Shown here one piece after another: positions 1-11,624 of a DNA stretch of 64,000 nt. The notes under the pieces were generated by a model that did no database searches, was not told where the DNA came from, and was given only the letters and a program-made list of their open reading frames with translations. A program made the position numbers and the translations under genes. The stretch comes from Deinococcus grandis (GTDB lineage: Bacteria > Deinococcota > Deinococci > Deinococcales > Deinococcaceae): the NCBI RefSeq assembly GCF_001485435.1, contig NZ_BCMS01000001.1, positions 176,501 to 240,500 on the forward strand, written 5' to 3'. Each line of letters begins with the position of its first letter. Position 1 is the stretch's first letter.

Positions 1-941
<941 letters not shown>

Positions 942-1033
942 CCCCCCCAGGGGCTGAAGGGGGACCCCACCGCTTGCGGACTCGCCCTTCAACCCCTGAC
1001 CATGAACGCCAGAACGTCAGGAGGTGAACACAC

Positions 1034-1708
1034 ATGGCAGAACAGATCAGCCCCACCCGCAGCGCCCTGCTGGCCAGCAAGGCCAGCCTGAAGACCGCCT
1101 CCGGCGGCGCGGACCTCCTCAAGCGCAAGCGTGACGCCCTCATCGGCGAATTCTTCGCGCTCGTCAAGGACGCCCTGGCCGCCCGCGAGCAGCTCAGTGG
1201 CGTCAGCAAGGGCGCGTACACCAGCCTCTTCAGCGCGAAAGCCTGGGACAGCCCCGAAGCGGTCGAGAGCCTCTCGCTGGCCGGCAGCGGCGACTACCAG
1301 ATCGACATGCAGATCGACAACCTGTACGGCGTGAAGGTGCCGCGCATCAGCGTGCCCGAACGCGCCGCGCAGGCGAACTTCAGTCCGATCAACGTCGGCG
1401 CCCGCACCATCCAGGCCGCCACCGACTTCGGCGGCGTCCTCGAGGCGATCGTCAAGGTCGCCGCGACCGAGACGAAACTGCGCCGCATCGGCGAGGAAAT
1501 CAAGAAGACCAGCCGCCGCGTCAACGCGCTCGAGCAGGTCGTGATTCCCGGCATTCAGGACGACATCCGCTTCATCCGCAGCGTGCTCGACCAGCGCGAA
1601 CGCGAAGCCGGATTCACCCAGAAGAAGATCAAGGCGAAGATCGAGGCGAAAGCCGAGGCCGCCCGCGACGCGCAGAACGCGCAGAGCCACGGCAGCGCCG
1701 CCGACTGA
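1034..1708 (+). CDS. atpD: V/A-type ATP synthase subunit D
   Basis: Subunit D is the long coiled-coil central shaft that couples rotation of the membrane ring to the A3B3 head. The protein has 224 residues, the usual size. It starts with the typical ISPTRSALLASKASL segment and carries long charged helices at both ends that form the antiparallel coiled coil. A perfect ribosome binding site (AGGAGGTG, 1018-1025) decides the ATG at 1034. It is the last gene of the ATP synthase operon and is followed by an intrinsic terminator. Confidence 0.97.
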   Translation: MAEQISPTRSALLASKASLKTASGGADLLKRKRDALIGEFFALVKDALAAREQLSGVSKGAYTSLFSAKAWDSPEAVESLSLAGSGDYQIDMQIDNLYGVKVPRISVPERAAQANFSPINVGARTIQAATDFGGVLEAIVKVAATETKLRRIGEEIKKTSRRVNALEQVVIPGIQDDIRFIRSVLDQREREAGFTQKKIKAKIEAKAEAARDAQNAQSHGSAAD

Positions 1709-1724
1709 CCCCGACATCACAGCA

Positions 1725-1752
1725 ACCGCCCCCCAGCCGGAGGGCGGTTTTT
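1725..1752 (+). terminator. Intrinsic terminator of the ATP synthase operon
   Basis: Stem ACCGCCC/GGGCGGT with a 10-nt loop followed by a run of five T. It sits between atpD and the convergent MFS gene. Confidence 0.85.
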
Positions 1753-1772
1753 CCTGTGCTGACGACCTGACG

Positions 1773-2984
1773 TCAGCCCTGCTGGGGCACCGGGGCGACC
1801 GGGTTGCGGCGGCCCCGCACGCTCAGGACCAGCAGCAGCGCGCCCATCCCGGCCGCCAGCGCCGCGCCGGTCGCGAAGCCCTGCGCCTCGTGCCCGGCAG
1901 GCGCGGCCAGCAGCAGCGGGCTGAGGAACTGCCCCAGGAACACGGCGCTGCTCATGCCGGCCGTCACGCGGCCCCGCCACGCGGGCGGCGTCAGGTCCGC
2001 CAGCCACGCGTACAGGTTCGGGAAGATCAGCCCGCCGCCCAGGCCCGCCACGAGCAGGCCCGCCTCGACGACCGCCAGGCCCGGCGCGCGGAACACCAGC
2101 AGCCAGCCCAGCGCCACGACGACCATGCCCAGCCCCGCCAGGCGGCGCGGATCGAACCGCCCGGCGAAACGGGAGAACACCAGCGAGGTCACGGCGGCCA
2201 TCAGGGTGGAGCTGCCCAGCATCAGGCCGGTCAGGCCGGGGCTGGCGTCCAGGGCGCGCAGCAGGAACGGCCCCTGGGCGGGCATCAGGTAGAACACGAC
2301 CATGTACCCCAGCGCCAGCGCGTACACCAGCGTGACCGCGCCCCAGCGGGGGGCCTGCACCGGGCCGGTGAGGTCCGGCGCGACGCCGGGAATGCCGCGC
2401 GGGAGCCGCAGGAGCAGCGGGAGCAGCAGCGCCGCCGCGAGGTACAGGAAGAACGGGGCGCGCCAGCCCACGGCGGCCAGCACGCCGCCCAGCGGAAGGA
2501 GGACCGCGCCGCCGAAACTGGTGAACGCCGCCTGCTGACTCAGGAAGCGGCCGCGCGCGGCGCCGCTGAACAGGTCGTTCACGAGCGCCCCGGCGGCCGT
2601 CATGGTGCCCGCCACGGCGAGGCCCAGCACGACGCGCCCCAGCAGGACCTGCCCGAGGCTCTGCGCGATCAGGCCGCTGCCGCCCCCGATCACGTACAGC
2701 GCCAGCGCCGCGAGCAGCACCGGCCGGCGGCCGTAACGGTCGGCCAGCACCCCGAACAGCGGGGCGGTGACGGCAATGACGATGCCCAGGATGGTCAGGG
2801 CCAGTTTCACGAGCAGCGCGGCGTTCGGGGTGTCCGCGAAGTGCGCCTGCATGGCGGGCAGCGCCGGGGCGATGGTCGCGCCGGACATGACCGTCAGGGC
2901 CGACAGGAGCAGCAGGGTGGCCTGCGTGACCCGGTCGGGTGGGGCCTGACCGGGCGCGGTGGGGGAGGGGGCAGGCGTGGACAT
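1773..2984 (-). CDS. MFS transporter (12-helix drug-efflux type)
   Basis: Major facilitator superfamily permease of the inner membrane, probably a proton-driven exporter; the substrate cannot be read from sequence. The 403-residue protein has about twelve hydrophobic segments, and the MFS motif A loop (GVLADRYGRRPVL) follows the second helix. A GTG at 2993 extends the frame, but the ATG at 2984 is preferred because a TATAGT -10 box (2992-2997) ends seven bases upstream of it. A perfect 12-bp palindrome upstream (3010-3021) is a candidate operator, which would fit an inducible efflux pump. No regulator gene lies next to it. Confidence 0.88.
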   Translation of the reverse strand: MSTPAPSPTAPGQAPPDRVTQATLLLLSALTVMSGATIAPALPAMQAHFADTPNAALLVKLALTILGIVIAVTAPLFGVLADRYGRRPVLLAALALYVIGGGSGLIAQSLGQVLLGRVVLGLAVAGTMTAAGALVNDLFSGAARGRFLSQQAAFTSFGGAVLLPLGGVLAAVGWRAPFFLYLAAALLLPLLLRLPRGIPGVAPDLTGPVQAPRWGAVTLVYALALGYMVVFYLMPAQGPFLLRALDASPGLTGLMLGSSTLMAAVTSLVFSRFAGRFDPRRLAGLGMVVVALGWLLVFRAPGLAVVEAGLLVAGLGGGLIFPNLYAWLADLTPPAWRGRVTAGMSSAVFLGQFLSPLLLAAPAGHEAQGFATGAALAAGMGALLLVLSVRGRRNPVAPVPQQG

Positions 2985-2991
2985 GCCCTCC

Positions 2992-3021
2992 ACTATACGC
3001 TTTAAAACTTAAACCGGTTTA
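2992..3021 (-). promoter_or_regulatory. Promoter and palindromic operator candidate of the MFS gene
   Basis: On the minus strand a -10 box TATAGT (2997-2992) lies seven bases before the ATG. The perfect palindrome TAAACCGGTTTA at 3010-3021 lies upstream, between the -10 and -35 positions. It overlaps the stop codon of the upstream gene. TetR- and MarR-type repressors bind sites of this form; the binding protein is not known. Confidence 0.5.
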
Positions 3022-3555
3022 CTCTGATGAACGGTCTGGGGTGCCTCCCACAGCCTGCGCCTGCCGGAGCCGCCATACCGCCTCCGCCGTCACCGGCAGC
3101 TCGGTCACGCGCACGCCCGCCGCCTCCCGCACCGCGTTCGCCAGGGCCGCCTCCGCGTCCTCCACGGCATCCAGCATCTCGTAGTCCACGTCCAGCAGCG
3201 CCGCCGCGTCCGCCGCCTGCGCCTCGGTGTCCGCCAGGATCAGCGCGACCGGCTGCCCCGCGAACACCACCGTGTCCCCCGCCAGCAGCAGACTGGGCCG
3301 CGAGTGCATGGGCTTCACGTTCAGGTCCGCGCCCAGCAGCACCTCCTTTACGCCCGGCACGGCCAGCGCCGCCGCGCGGTCCACACCGCGAATCCGCGAG
3401 TGCGGGTACGGCGACAGCACCTCGCGGGCATGCAGCAGCCCCGGCACCCGCCGGTCCGCGACGTACGGCGCGCGGCCCACGAGTTTCTCCAGACCGTCGA
3501 TGATCTTGCGCGGACGACCCAGGTGCGTGCGGGCCGACAGTTCAGGCGTGGTCAT
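3019..3555 (-). pseudogene. Molybdopterin hydroxylase (CoxL/XdhA type) remnant, internally deleted
   Basis: The 178-residue product joins the N-terminal a/b-hammerhead domain of large molybdopterin hydroxylase subunits (residues 1 to about 135, with RAPYVADRRVPGLLHAREV and SPYPHSRIRGVD) directly to what looks like their extreme C-terminus (ANAVREAAGVRVTELPVTAEAVW). Full-length relatives have about 750 residues, so the roughly 600-residue catalytic part with the cofactor- and substrate-binding domains is missing while the frame is kept. It therefore cannot be a working hydroxylase. It could be a decayed remnant or a kept small protein. The start is the ATG at 3555, at the edge of a dispersed repeat; upstream in-frame sequence is repeat, not protein. 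Confidence 0.6.
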
Positions 3556-3691
3556 ACGGTCTCCGATGGAATGGTGTGCACACACCGTTCCATCCGAGCG
3601 GATGCGAGAAGGAGCAGAACGGGTTCCGGGCGTGGAGTTGGCAACCCGGCGATGTTCCGGGTTGTGAACGAAACAGACGGAATCCGTGTCA
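3552..3691 (+). repeat. Dispersed structured repeat, copy A
   Basis: Member of a five-copy family of about 140 bp. The left hairpin is 3565-3594 (GATGGAA...TTCCATC, nearly self-complementary). The right hairpin has arms CAACCCGG (3642-3649) and CCGGGTTG (3657-3664) around the loop CGATGTT. Between them are the family blocks GAGCGGATGCGA and GGGTTCCGGGCGTGGAG. The left end supplies the start codon of the molybdopterin hydroxylase remnant (complement of CAT at 3553-3555). Confidence 0.85.
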
Positions 3692-3770
3692 CAGGTGAAA
3701 CCTCCAGAAGAAGGGGAAAGAGGGGAACTTGGAACCTCCGGAGTCTGCGCCCGCGCTAGCATCCGGGCAC

Positions 3771-4976
3771 ATGACCCCAGACCTGCCCCTGAGTGGCGTG
3801 CGCGTCGCGGACTTCACCCGCGTCCTGACCGGCCCGCTGTGCACCATGCTCCTCGGCGACCTCGGCGCGGACGTGATCAAGGTCGAGCCGCCCGGCGGGG
3901 ACGACACCCGCGCCTGGGGACCGCCCTTCCAGACGGGGCCGGACGGGGCGCGCGAGAGCAGTTACTTCCTGAGCGTGAACCGCAACAAGCGCAGCGTCAC
4001 CCTGGACCTCAAGGCTCAGGAGGGGCTGGAGGCTGCCCGCCGCCTGATCGCGGGCAGCGACGTGCTCGTCGAGAACTTCCGGCCCGGCACGCTGGAGCGC
4101 CTGGGGCTGGGCTGGGAGGACCTGCACGCCGCGCACCCCCGCCTGATCTACGCCAGCATCACGGGCTTCGGCCTGAGCGGCCCGTACCGCGACCGCGCCG
4201 GGTACGACGTCGTGGCGCAGGGCATGGGGGGCCTCATGAGCTACAACGGCGAGGCGGGCGGCGAGCCCCTGCGGGTCGGCGTGGCGGTTGCGGACGTGTA
4301 CAGCGGCGCGCTGATCACCCAGGCGATCCTCGCCGCGCTGTACGCCCGTGAACGCACCGGACGCGGCGCGCGGGTGGACGTGAACCTGCTCGAAAGCGTG
4401 ATCGCGCTGGGGTCCTCGCAGGTGGGCCGTTACCTCGCTACCGGGGAGGTCCCCGTGCCCACCGGGAACGACCACCGGTCCATCGTCCCGTACGGCACCT
4501 TCCCCTGCGCGGACGGGTTCGTGAACATCGCCGTGGGCAACGACGCCCTGTGGCGACGCTTCTGCGCGGCGCTGAACGACCCTGACCTGGGCGCGGACGC
4601 CCGCTTCACCACGAACGAGGGCCGCGTCACGCACCGCGCCGACCTCGACCACCTGCTGCTGCCCGCCCTGGCCCGCCACACCCGCGCCGACCTCATGACC
4701 CGCCTGGAGGTCGCGGGCGTCCCCTGCGGCCCCGTGAACGACCTGTCCGACGTCTTCAACGACCCGCACGTGCAGGCGCGCGGCGTCGCCGTGCCCGTCC
4801 CGCACCCCACCCTGGGCGAGACGACCGTCACCAGCCCCCCCTGGCGCTTCGGCGGCGAGGCCCTCCCCGTGCGCCTCGCGCCTCCCACGCCCGGGCAGCA
4901 CACCCGCGAGGTGCTGAGCGAACTGGGACTGAGCCCCGAGATCAGCTCAGCCGCGCCAGCGCCCGAGCCAGATTGA
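3771..4976 (+). CDS. CaiB/BaiF family CoA-transferase
   Basis: Class III CoA-transferase that moves CoA between carboxylic acids; the acids cannot be told from sequence. The 401-residue length is typical. The protein starts with LSGVRVADFTRVLTGPLCTMLLGDLGADVIKVE, shown here only as its key parts VLTGP, LGADVIKVE and the NRNKRSVTLDL block. The conserved catalytic Asp lies in the GYDVVAQGMGG segment. The ATG at 3771 is chosen because a TAGCAT -10 box (3757-3762) lies eight bases before it, suggesting a leaderless mRNA. The 3' end overlaps the convergent HD gene by 35 bases. Confidence 0.9.
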   Translation: MTPDLPLSGVRVADFTRVLTGPLCTMLLGDLGADVIKVEPPGGDDTRAWGPPFQTGPDGARESSYFLSVNRNKRSVTLDLKAQEGLEAARRLIAGSDVLVENFRPGTLERLGLGWEDLHAAHPRLIYASITGFGLSGPYRDRAGYDVVAQGMGGLMSYNGEAGGEPLRVGVAVADVYSGALITQAILAALYARERTGRGARVDVNLLESVIALGSSQVGRYLATGEVPVPTGNDHRSIVPYGTFPCADGFVNIAVGNDALWRRFCAALNDPDLGADARFTTNEGRVTHRADLDHLLLPALARHTRADLMTRLEVAGVPCGPVNDLSDVFNDPHVQARGVAVPVPHPTLGETTVTSPPWRFGGEALPVRLAPPTPGQHTREVLSELGLSPEISSAAPAPEPD

Positions 4977-5550
4977 TCCGCGCCTGAGGCTCCAGCCCCG
5001 CGAACTCCGGCGTGAGGTACAGCCACTCGCGGTTCAGGAAGCCCCGCGGGACCGCTGCCCGCCCGGCGCGGTACGCGTCCCCAGGCACGTGCGCGTACTC
5101 CACCCGGATGGCCCGGTCGTACGCGTCGAACGCCTCCGGAGCGGCGCCCAGGACACTCAGGTCGGCGTCCACGAACAGCGCCTCCGCCCGCGTGGTCACG
5201 GGAACGGTGTGCCGGGTCGCGAGGGTCAGCGCCCGCACCTCCGCCTGAAGGTCGGCGGGCGCCCCCTGCGCGGCCAGCCAGTCCCCGAACACGTCCGCGC
5301 TGCGCACCTCGTTATCCGACGCGCGCGGATCGTAGATCAGGTCATGGCCCCACGCGGCCAGCGCCAGCGCGGGCGTCCACACCCCACGCCCCGCCAGAGC
5401 GTCCAGCAGCGCCCGCACATGCACCCCTGTGTGGTACGCCCGGCCCGGCTCGGCGTAGAACGGCCCCGCGAACGCCTCGGCGGCGGTCAACAGGGCCTGT
5501 TCGTGCGTACCTGTCACGGATTCATCCGATTCCCGGTTATCCGGAACCAC
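4942..5550 (-). CDS. HD-domain predicted metal-dependent phosphohydrolase
   Basis: Product of 202 residues with the HD-superfamily metal ligands spread as expected: YHTGVHVRALL (first His), AAWGHDLIYDP (His-Asp pair) and FVDADLSVLG (Asp). It resembles the conserved family of predicted HD phosphohydrolases (COG4339 type) with unknown substrate. The start is uncertain. The GTG at 5550 lies inside an 11-bp inverted repeat, and a second GTG at 5517 (191 residues) would leave that repeat entirely upstream. The 3' end overlaps the CoA-transferase gene, which runs the other way. Confidence 0.8.
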   Translation of the reverse strand: MVPDNRESDESVTGTHEQALLTAAEAFAGPFYAEPGRAYHTGVHVRALLDALAGRGVWTPALALAAWGHDLIYDPRASDNEVRSADVFGDWLAAQGAPADLQAEVRALTLATRHTVPVTTRAEALFVDADLSVLGAAPEAFDAYDRAIRVEYAHVPGDAYRAGRAAVPRGFLNREWLYLTPEFAGLEPQARINLARALARLS

Positions 5551-5562
5551 ACCGGATAACCG
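5534..5562. promoter_or_regulatory. Perfect inverted repeat at the start of the HD gene
   Basis: Arms CGGTTATCCGG and CCGGATAACCG (11 bp each, perfect) flank the 7-nt spacer AACCACA. It could be an operator or a stable RNA hairpin at the 5' end of the HD gene mRNA. Confidence 0.55.
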
Positions 5563-5632
5563 TCCATCTCCTGAATGCCGTTCCTCATTGCTACTCCCTC
5601 CGGTCGGGTTCGTCTACGACTCACCGCAAGAC

Positions 5633-6103
5633 TTACCCCAGCATCAGCGCGTGGAACTCTTCCATGATGTTCTCCGCGTCCGCCGTGGTCCGCGCCACCA
5701 CGAAGATCGTGTCCTCGCCCGCCAGCGTGCCGATGATGTCGTCCCGCCGCACCCGGTCCAGCACCAGCGCCACGCCGGTCGCGTGCCCGTCCGCCGTTCG
5801 GATCACGAGCATGTTCTCGCCCCGGTCGATGTCATGCACGAAATTCTGGAAGAGCCGCGCGAGTTCCTCCTGCGCGCCCACGTGCCCGGCCGTCTGCGCC
5901 AGGGCGTAGCGGTGGCGGCCCTTGCCGACCGGGAGGCGCACCAGCCGCAGCTCGTTGATGTCGCGGCTGACGGTGGCCTGCGTGACCCGGATGCCCTCGG
6001 CCTGGAGGCGCTCGACGAGTTCTCCCTGGGTGCTGACACTGTCGCGGGCGATGATGTCCTGAATGCGTTTCTGACGTTGTTCCTTGCTGAGCGTACCCGC
6101 CAT
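5633..6103 (-). CDS. argR: Arginine repressor ArgR
   Basis: Arginine-responsive regulator of 156 residues. The N-terminal winged helix has the family pattern KEQRQKRIQDII, VSTQGELVERL and VTQATVSRDINELRLV. The C-terminal domain carries the GTLAGEDTIFVVART segment used for hexamer formation and arginine binding. The start at 6103 is set by a promoter just upstream; earlier in-frame codons lie inside that promoter. No arginine genes are adjacent, so it probably acts in trans and on its own promoter. Confidence 0.95.
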   Translation of the reverse strand: MAGTLSKEQRQKRIQDIIARDSVSTQGELVERLQAEGIRVTQATVSRDINELRLVRLPVGKGRHRYALAQTAGHVGAQEELARLFQNFVHDIDRGENMLVIRTADGHATGVALVLDRVRRDDIIGTLAGEDTIFVVARTTADAENIMEEFHALMLG

Positions 6104-6110
6104 TCCACAC

Positions 6111-6139
6111 AGCATATGCATATGCACTGCATAATTCAA
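6111..6139 (-). promoter_or_regulatory. argR promoter with overlapping palindrome
   Basis: Reading on the minus strand: -35 TTGAAT (6139-6134), 17-bp spacer, -10 TATGCT (6116-6111), then seven bases to the ATG, so the mRNA is probably leaderless. A perfect palindrome GCATATGCATATGC (6112-6125) covers the -10 box, and TGCATAATTCA (6128-6138) covers the -35 box. This is an arrangement expected for autorepression, although neither is a canonical ARG box. Confidence 0.7.
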
Positions 6140-6253
6140 TGACGGGCGTCCCGACGACCAGAACCCCGCCCACCCCTCGGCAGGAGGCCCAGACACCGCC
6201 CGGAACTCATGATGGCGCTTACCACGAGGCCAGTCCTGCTCACCCCCACCCGG

Positions 6254-6274
6254 CCTCCCCCCTCAAGGGGGAGG
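6254..6274. terminator. Hairpin downstream of coaBC
   Basis: Stem CCTCCCCC/GGGGGAGG with loop CTCAA lies just after the coaBC stop codon. There is no T tract on either side, so the terminator role is a guess from position. Confidence 0.45.
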
Positions 6275-6296
6275 AGAAGACACGGAACAGCCAGAT

Positions 6297-7529
<1,233 letters not shown>

Positions 7530-7594
7530 GCGTACAGGATAGGCGTAAACAACCGCCCTCCGTTCCCGGATGGGCGGTATCGCGTCTTCCGGGT

Positions 7595-8239
7595 TCAGCC
7601 TTCGCGCTGGCCGGTCACCCAGTAGCGGACGCGTTCTGAGATGTTCTCCATGTGATCCCCGACGCGTTCCAGGCTGCGACCCACCCGCATGAGCATCAGC
7701 GCCTTGCTGATGTTGCGGGGGTCCTCGAGCATGTACGTGACGAGTTCACGCTGGATCTGCTCGTACAGGTCGTCCACCTCGTCGTCCATCTGCACGGTCG
7801 CCTCGGCGCGCGCCACGTCGCGGTCGGCGATGGCAGTGCGGAGGTTCTGGCTCATCTCGCCCAGCCGGTCGAGCATCCGCGCGAGGTTCACGTAGCGTTT
7901 CAGCGCCGGGGCCTGCGCGAGTTCCGCGCCGTCCTCCGCGACGTGCACGACGTAGTCGCCCATGCGCTCGATGTCGCTGAGGCTCTTGAGGATCAGGGCG
8001 ACCATCCGCAGGTCCCGCGCGACCGGCTGGTGCAGCGCGATGATCCGCAGGCATTCGGCCTCGATCTGCGCCTCCTGGGCGTCCACCTCGCGGTCGAGGG
8101 CCTTGACCTCCGCGAGACGTTCGACGTTCTCGCGCAGCAGGACGTCCCCGGCGACGGGGAGCATGCGCTCGACGGTGCCGAGCATGTTCAGTGCGCCGTT
8201 CAGGACGGCACGCAGATCGTTTTCGAGGGCTTCACGCAT
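7595..8239 (-). CDS. phoU: Phosphate signalling protein PhoU
   Basis: Negative regulator linking the Pst phosphate transporter to the PhoR kinase, cytoplasmic and peripheral to the membrane. The 214 residues form two repeats of a three-helix bundle, each with the metal-binding pattern: ERMGDYVVHVAED in the first and ERVGDHMENISERV in the second. The ATG at 8239 has a good ribosome binding site (AGGAG seven bases upstream); the longer frame to 8272 is not supported. It lies downstream of phoB-phoR on the same strand, separated by about 200 bases. Confidence 0.95.
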   Translation of the reverse strand: MREALENDLRAVLNGALNMLGTVERMLPVAGDVLLRENVERLAEVKALDREVDAQEAQIEAECLRIIALHQPVARDLRMVALILKSLSDIERMGDYVVHVAEDGAELAQAPALKRYVNLARMLDRLGEMSQNLRTAIADRDVARAEATVQMDDEVDDLYEQIQRELVTYMLEDPRNISKALMLMRVGRSLERVGDHMENISERVRYWVTGQREG

Positions 8240-8342
8240 GGGGACTCCTGTGTTGAACGTAGCACCCCGCACGGCGGGGGAGTGTCAGGGAACGGTCAGC
8301 TGACGGGGGCAGGCGCTTTACGCTGCGGTGACGGGCGGACGG

Positions 8343-8440
8343 CACGCCCATCACCTCCACTTCACGCGCCTGTTCCGGTCGGTTTCTCGCTCCGCTCGGA
8401 TCCGGGGCGCTTTCAGGAACGGCACCTTCACGCACCCGGA
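8343..8440 (-). repeat. Possible degenerate copy of the dispersed repeat
   Basis: The block CTCGCTCCGCTCGGAT (8387-8402) and the preceding CTCCACTTC...GTTCCGG resemble parts of the reverse-oriented copies of the five-member repeat family. Neither family hairpin is intact, so this is a weak call. It lies in the gap between phoR and phoU. Confidence 0.25.
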
Positions 8441-8446
8441 CCACCG

Positions 8447-9415
8447 TCAGCCTATGCCGCCCACGCCGGGGAGGGTGAAGCAGAAGGCGTTCGCGTCGCC
8501 GCGCCGCTCGGCCCACGCCTGCCCGCCCCAGCCGTGCACGATGCTCCGGACGATGTACAGGCCCATGCCGCTGCCCTGCCCGGTCGCGGCGCGGCCCCGC
8601 GTGTGCGCCTTGAAGAGGCTCTCCGTGTCGGGAATGGGCGTGCCCCGGTCGAGGACGCTCACCTCGATCCAGGTGCCGCGCTCATGGGTCTGCACCTCGA
8701 CCTGAGCGGCGGGCGGGCCGTACTTCAGGGCGTTCTCGATGAGGTTCAGCAGCACCTGCAGCAGCTTGTCCGGATCGGCCCGCACGAGGTGATCCTGCCC
8801 GAACGTCACGCTGGCGCGGCGGGCGTTCAGATCGGCCGTCAGGAGCCGCTCGGCGCGCGCGAAGGCCTCGGCCAGCGGCAGGGTGCGGGCGCGGGTGGGC
8901 CGGAATCCCACGGCGAGGTCCTCGGCCAGCCGGGCGAGGCGCTCGGTTTCCTGGAGGCCCTGCCGGACGAAGTTCTGCGCGAGGTCGCGGGGCATGTCGT
9001 ATTCCAGGGCCTCCAGCACGCCGCGCAGCGCCGCGACGGGCGTGCGGAACTCGTGAGAGAGTACGGCGGTCGCCTCGCGCAGTTCCGCCTCGCGGCGGCG
9101 GTGCTCGGTGACGTCCTCCACGATCAGTGCGCCCAGCGTGCCGTCGCGGGTGGCGGTGCAGCGCAGCGTGCGGCCCGTGACCTCCAGTTCCAGCTCTCCG
9201 CCGCGTTCGAGCAGGGTCTCCAGGGTGTGGCGGCGCACGACCTCCAGCACCGGGCGGCCCGCGGCGCGCTCCTGCGGCACGCCCCACAGCCGCGCGGCGG
9301 CCGCGTTCACGCGCGTGACCAGCCCCGCGTCCGTCAGCAGGACCGCCTGCGGCAGCGCGTCGATCCAGTGATCGGGCGCGCCCACCGCGCGGCCGGCGGC
9401 GTCCGGGGCCGTCAC
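8447..9415 (-). CDS. phoR: Cytoplasmic sensor histidine kinase, PhoR type
   Basis: Two-component kinase of 322 residues, predicted to control phosphate-starvation genes with the neighbouring PhoB. The order is a PAS domain (about residues 15-105), a dimerisation helix with the phosphorylated His in LSHEFRTPVAALRG, and an ATPase domain with the N box NLIENALKYG and G2 box GSGMGLYIV. No membrane segment or signal peptide is seen, unlike E. coli PhoR, so it must sense from the cytoplasm or through PhoU. The ATG overlaps the phoB stop codon (ATGA), indicating translational coupling. Confidence 0.9.
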   Translation of the reverse strand: MTAPDAAGRAVGAPDHWIDALPQAVLLTDAGLVTRVNAAAARLWGVPQERAAGRPVLEVVRRHTLETLLERGGELELEVTGRTLRCTATRDGTLGALIVEDVTEHRRREAELREATAVLSHEFRTPVAALRGVLEALEYDMPRDLAQNFVRQGLQETERLARLAEDLAVGFRPTRARTLPLAEAFARAERLLTADLNARRASVTFGQDHLVRADPDKLLQVLLNLIENALKYGPPAAQVEVQTHERGTWIEVSVLDRGTPIPDTESLFKAHTRGRAATGQGSGMGLYIVRSIVHGWGGQAWAERRGDANAFCFTLPGVGGIG

Positions 9416-10101
9416 GCGCCGTCCGTCCAGGGGCGCATGCGGTAGCCCTTGCCACGCACCGTCTCCAGGAAGCCGGGCTTACCCGGGTCGTCGCCCAGGT
9501 GCGCGCGCAGCTGCGTGACGTGCTGGTCCACGGTCCGCTCACCCCCCAGGAAGTCCGCGCCCCACACCCGGTCGAGCAGTTCCGTGCGGGTATAGACGCG
9601 CCCCACGTGCTGCGTCATGAACGCCAGCAGGTCGAACTCGCGCCGCGTGAGGTTCATGCGGCGGCTGCCCACGCGCGCCTCGGCGGCACTCACGTCCACG
9701 CTCAGGGGGCCGTTGCTCAGGACGGCAGGCACGTCCGGCTGCGTGCGGCGCAGCAGCGCCCGCACCCGCGCCACGAGTTCCGCCGCGCTGAAGGGCTTGG
9801 TCAGGTAGTCGTCCGCGCCGGACTCCAGGCCCTCGACCCGCTCGGCCTCGGCGGCGCGGGCGGTGAGCATCAGGACCGGCATGCGGCGCAGTTCCGCATC
9901 GGCCCGCAGGCGGCGCAGGAAGCTCAGGCCGCTCTCGCCGGGCAGCATCCAGTCCAGCACCAGCGCGTCCGCGCCGGGCAGCACGTCGAACGCGCCGGTC
10001 ACGGACTCCAGGGCAGTGACCCGCAGCCCCGCCCGCTCCAGGTGAAAGCGCAGGACGTCCCGGACCGTCCCCTCATCCTCGATGACAACGACGTGGCTCA
10101 T
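9412..10101 (-). CDS. phoB: Response regulator, PhoB/OmpR family
   Basis: DNA-binding response regulator of 229 residues. The receiver domain has the acidic pocket IEDEG, the phosphoacceptor Asp in LVLDWMLPGESG and the conserved Lys in DYLTKPFSAAEL. The C-terminal OmpR-type winged helix contains RREFDLLAFMTQHVGRVYTR and RTVDQHVTQLRAHLG. It is first in the phoB-phoR unit, with phoU further downstream on the same strand. A TAAGAAT -10 candidate and a GAAGGGA ribosome binding site lie just before the ATG. Confidence 0.93.
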   Translation of the reverse strand: MSHVVVIEDEGTVRDVLRFHLERAGLRVTALESVTGAFDVLPGADALVLDWMLPGESGLSFLRRLRADAELRRMPVLMLTARAAEAERVEGLESGADDYLTKPFSAAELVARVRALLRRTQPDVPAVLSNGPLSVDVSAAEARVGSRRMNLTRREFDLLAFMTQHVGRVYTRTELLDRVWGADFLGGERTVDQHVTQLRAHLGDDPGKPGFLETVRGKGYRMRPWTDGA

Positions 10102-10285
10102 GTCCCTTCATTCTTAAGGCTCAGGTCAGGCGAGTGTCAGCCCGCGCCCACAGTTGCCCCGGTGCGGCGGCGGTGAGGCGGCGCAGGCTGGACATCGGTG
10201 GCGTTCGCCCCTGTCGCCTCCTTGCGCCCGTGCGGTACGCTGCTGGGTGCAACCGCGCGCCAGTCCCGGCGCTGGGAGCCGTGCA

Positions 10286-10336
<51 letters not shown>

Positions 10337-10351
10337 ACGCAAGGAGCGAAC

Positions 10352-11566
<1,215 letters not shown>

Positions 11567-11580
11567 CCCACACACACGGA

Positions 11581-11614
11581 CGCGCCGCCCCCGGTTCAGG
11601 CTGGGGGCGGCGCG
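11581..11614. terminator. Bidirectional hairpin between metK and coaD
   Basis: Perfect 12-bp stem CGCGCCGCCCCC/GGGGGCGGCGCG with a 10-nt loop between two convergent genes. It has no T tract but could serve both strands. Confidence 0.7.
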
Positions 11615-11624
11615 TTCTCCGGCT

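Noticed and set aside
3556..3762. N-terminal extension of the molybdopterin hydroxylase remnant
   Set aside because: The extra codons are repeat copy A, not conserved protein; the ATG at 3555 fits the family start.
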